Assembly: GCA_013153345.1 (NCBI GenBank)
Contig: JAADEQ010000157.1
Location: 1-15,286, forward strand
DNA: 15,286 bases
Origin: Campylobacterota bacterium
GTDB taxonomy: Bacteria; Campylobacterota; Campylobacteria; Campylobacterales; Sulfurovaceae
Direction: 5' to 3'
Under the pieces are notes generated by a model. The model saw only the letters and a program-made list of their open reading frames with translations. It was not told the DNA's origin and ran no database searches. The position numbers and the translations under genes are program-made. Position 1 is the stretch's first letter. Each line of letters opens with the position of its first letter. This document shows positions 13,709-15,286 of this stretch, piece after piece.

Positions 13709-15286
13709 CTTAGTTTTGCTCCAAATCTCTCTTCTAGCATCTTTAAAATTGAGCTAATTACTGCTTCAATCTCGCTATCACTTAATGTTTTACTATCTGA
13801 TTGGAGTATAAATCTAATTGTTAAACTCTTCTTATCCCCAAGCTTCTCATCACTATATATATCAAGTGGATAGAAATCTCTTAAAAGCGGCTCAGACTCT
13901 TGAAACTCCTTAAGTGCTTTTGCAATATCATAAAAGTTTAAATCCTTATCAATTACAACTGACAAATCTTTTGTAACTGGCTGATAGTTTGAGAGCTCTT
14001 TTGCCTTTTTCTCCTTTGGTAAAATATCAGCCAAATTAAACTCAGCCAAAAAGGTATCATCCAAATCAAAATCTTTTGCTACTTTTGGATGAAGCTTAGC
14101 AACTACCCCAACCTCTTTATTATCCTTTATCACTTTAGCACTCATATATGGATGGAAAAATGAGTTAGTAGGAGTAAAACTCTTTAGCTCAAAATCTCCA
14201 ATTACCCCTCCTATCTTCTCAATAAAGGAGCTAAGCTCAACCATCTTAGCCTTAGCTCTATTTCTAACACTAGCTCTTTGCTCCTCTCCGCTAAATAAGA
14301 AGCTTACAACCTCTTTCTCTTCTCTTTTAGTTCCAAAAATAGTTCCAATCTCAACTAATGCAACTCTCTTTTTCCCATACTTAATATTTCTACTTGCGGC
14401 TTCTACTAAATTTAGCAATATTGTTGTTCTAAGGGTACTAAGCTCCTTTACAATCGGATTTATTATATCAATATCCTCATCTACCACATCCAACTTATAT
14501 TTTAAAAGCAGCTCTTTATTTGCAAAAGCGTATGTAATTGCATTAAAAAAACCAACCCCAACTGCTCTATTTAATAGAGCCTCTTTTTGGCGAAACTCCA
14601 AATATACATCATTAATCCTATTTTTTTCTACAAACTTTAAAGGGCTACTTTTAATATTATCAATTCCATATATTCTTAATACCTCCTCAGCAATATCATA
14701 GATATTACTTATATCGTGACGATAAGGAGGAATATTTACTGCATATAAATCATCTCCTATCTTGCTCATGCTAAATCCTAGCAAAAGCAAAATATTAGCA
14801 ATCTCACTTCTTGGAATCTCTTCTCCAATAATAGAGTTAATCTTTTTAAAATCAACCGTTACCACCCTACTCTCTGGCTCTTTACCAATATCTATTGAGC
14901 TTTGAGTATAGCTACACTTTCCATTCTCACAAAAGCTCTTTTTAAGATGCTTCATTCCAAACCCAATATCTGGCTCACTACCCTTTGAGCTATTTGCATA
15001 GAATCTATCAGTAGGTAGCTTTTTTCTACTAACTCCCTCTATAACTTTTAATGGATTAATATAGCTAGCCTCGACCAAAATTTTTGGTCCATTTGTAGCT
15101 TTAAACTCCTCATTTTGGTTAACCCCAACAATACTTAAGAGATTATCTCTATTTCTAACTTCAACAATTCCCTCCTCTACCTCTTCTATCTTTATATCAA
15201 CTCTTCCATCCTCACTAGTAGAGAGCTTATCAAAATCATACCCTCTTAATATAACCCCACTACTATGCGCTGCATATAAAGAGATA
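13705..15286 (-). CDS. pheT: Phenylalanyl-tRNA synthetase beta subunit (5' end beyond the window)
   Basis: Beta chain of the tetrameric enzyme that charges tRNA-Phe. The frame is open to the right edge, giving 527 codons. The family is near 780 residues, so roughly 250 N-terminal residues (B1/EMAP-like tRNA-binding part) lie outside. Visible in order are the B3/B4 domain (editing region, ending in EASYINP and [17 protein letters not shown]), the B5 domain ([22 protein letters not shown]), the catalytic-like core, and the C-terminal FDX-ACB anticodon-binding domain (about the last 95 residues, from [14 protein letters not shown]). A TTG at 15076-15078 could be mistaken for a start, but homologous sequence continues in frame upstream. 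The ATGA overlap couples it to aroA; pheS is expected upstream. Confidence 0.95.
   Translation of the reverse strand, partial: ISLYAAHSSGVILRGYDFDKLSTSEDGRVDIKIEEVEEGIVEVRNRDNLLSIVGVNQNEEFKATNGPKILVEASYINPLKVIEGVSRKKLPTDRFYANSSKGSEPDIGFGMKHLKKSFCENGKCSYTQSSIDIGKEPESRVVTVDFKKINSIIGEEIPRSEIANILLLLGFSMSKIGDDLYAVNIPPYRHDISNIYDIAEEVLRIYGIDNIKSSPLKFVEKNRINDVYLEFRQKEALLNRAVGVGFFNAITYAFANKELLLKYKLDVVDEDIDIINPIVKELSTLRTTILLNLVEAASRNIKYGKKRVALVEIGTIFGTKREEKEVVSFLFSGEEQRASVRNRAKAKMVELSSFIEKIGGVIGDFELKSFTPTNSFFHPYMSAKVIKDNKEVGVVAKLHPKVAKDFDLDDTFLAEFNLADILPKEKKAKELSNYQPVTKDLSVVIDKDLNFYDIAKALKEFQESEPLLRDFYPLDIYSDEKLGDKKSLTIRFILQSDSKTLSDSEIEAVISSILKMLEERFGAKLR

Noticed and set aside
13705..15078. Complete 457-residue PheT starting at TTG 15076-15078
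   Set aside because: The frame stays open to the window edge with homologous-looking sequence, and 457 residues is far below the family length.

Overview
This window looks like a stretch of low-G+C chromosome (about one third G+C by eye) from a member of the Campylobacterota (former Epsilonproteobacteria). The order pheT-aroA-ispH-rpsA-serA, the short IspH beginning [12 protein letters not shown], the Thymidylate kinase beginning MYVALEGIDG and the EF-P sequence all fit that phylum. A thermophilic or vent genus such as the Nautiliaceae is possible, but I cannot fix the genus by reading alone. No tRNA, rRNA, CRISPR array, insertion sequence or prophage was seen.

All eleven genes lie on the minus strand, so transcription runs from high to low coordinates. 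Region A (15286 to 8159) is a tight housekeeping run: pheT (its 5' part lies off the right edge), aroA, ispH, rpsA and serA. These make tRNA-Phe, chorismate precursors, isoprenoid precursors, ribosomal protein S1 and serine. pheT/aroA overlap by ATGA, and aroA/ispH overlap. rpsA has its own clear promoter, and a 9-bp hairpin follows the serA stop.

Region B (7995 to 2396) is an export operon in the order outer-membrane channel, periplasmic adaptor, RND pump. The pump is unusual: what is normally one protein of about 1000 residues is encoded as two proteins, 539 and 576 residues. They divide exactly at the internal duplication and are joined by a TAATG stop/start overlap. The first half carries two histidine clusters on its predicted cytoplasmic side. 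The outer-membrane gene contains a patch of about 150 bp with much higher G+C, reversed strand skew and different codon use, in the segment predicted to form a surface loop.

Region C (2332 to 162) is efp, ubiX, coaD and tmk: elongation factor P, flavin prenyltransferase, a coenzyme A step and Thymidylate kinase. They are packed with short gaps or overlaps, and coaD and tmk use TTG and GTG starts. A textbook hairpin plus T-tract sits between efp and ubiX, but it is oriented to stop plus-strand (antisense) transcription. A possible plus-strand promoter lies at the left end. Positions 1-161 hold no gene that I can support.

Most of the window is ordinary core genome. The points worth a second look are the split RND pump with its histidine clusters, the foreign-looking patch in the outer-membrane channel, and the antisense-facing terminator.
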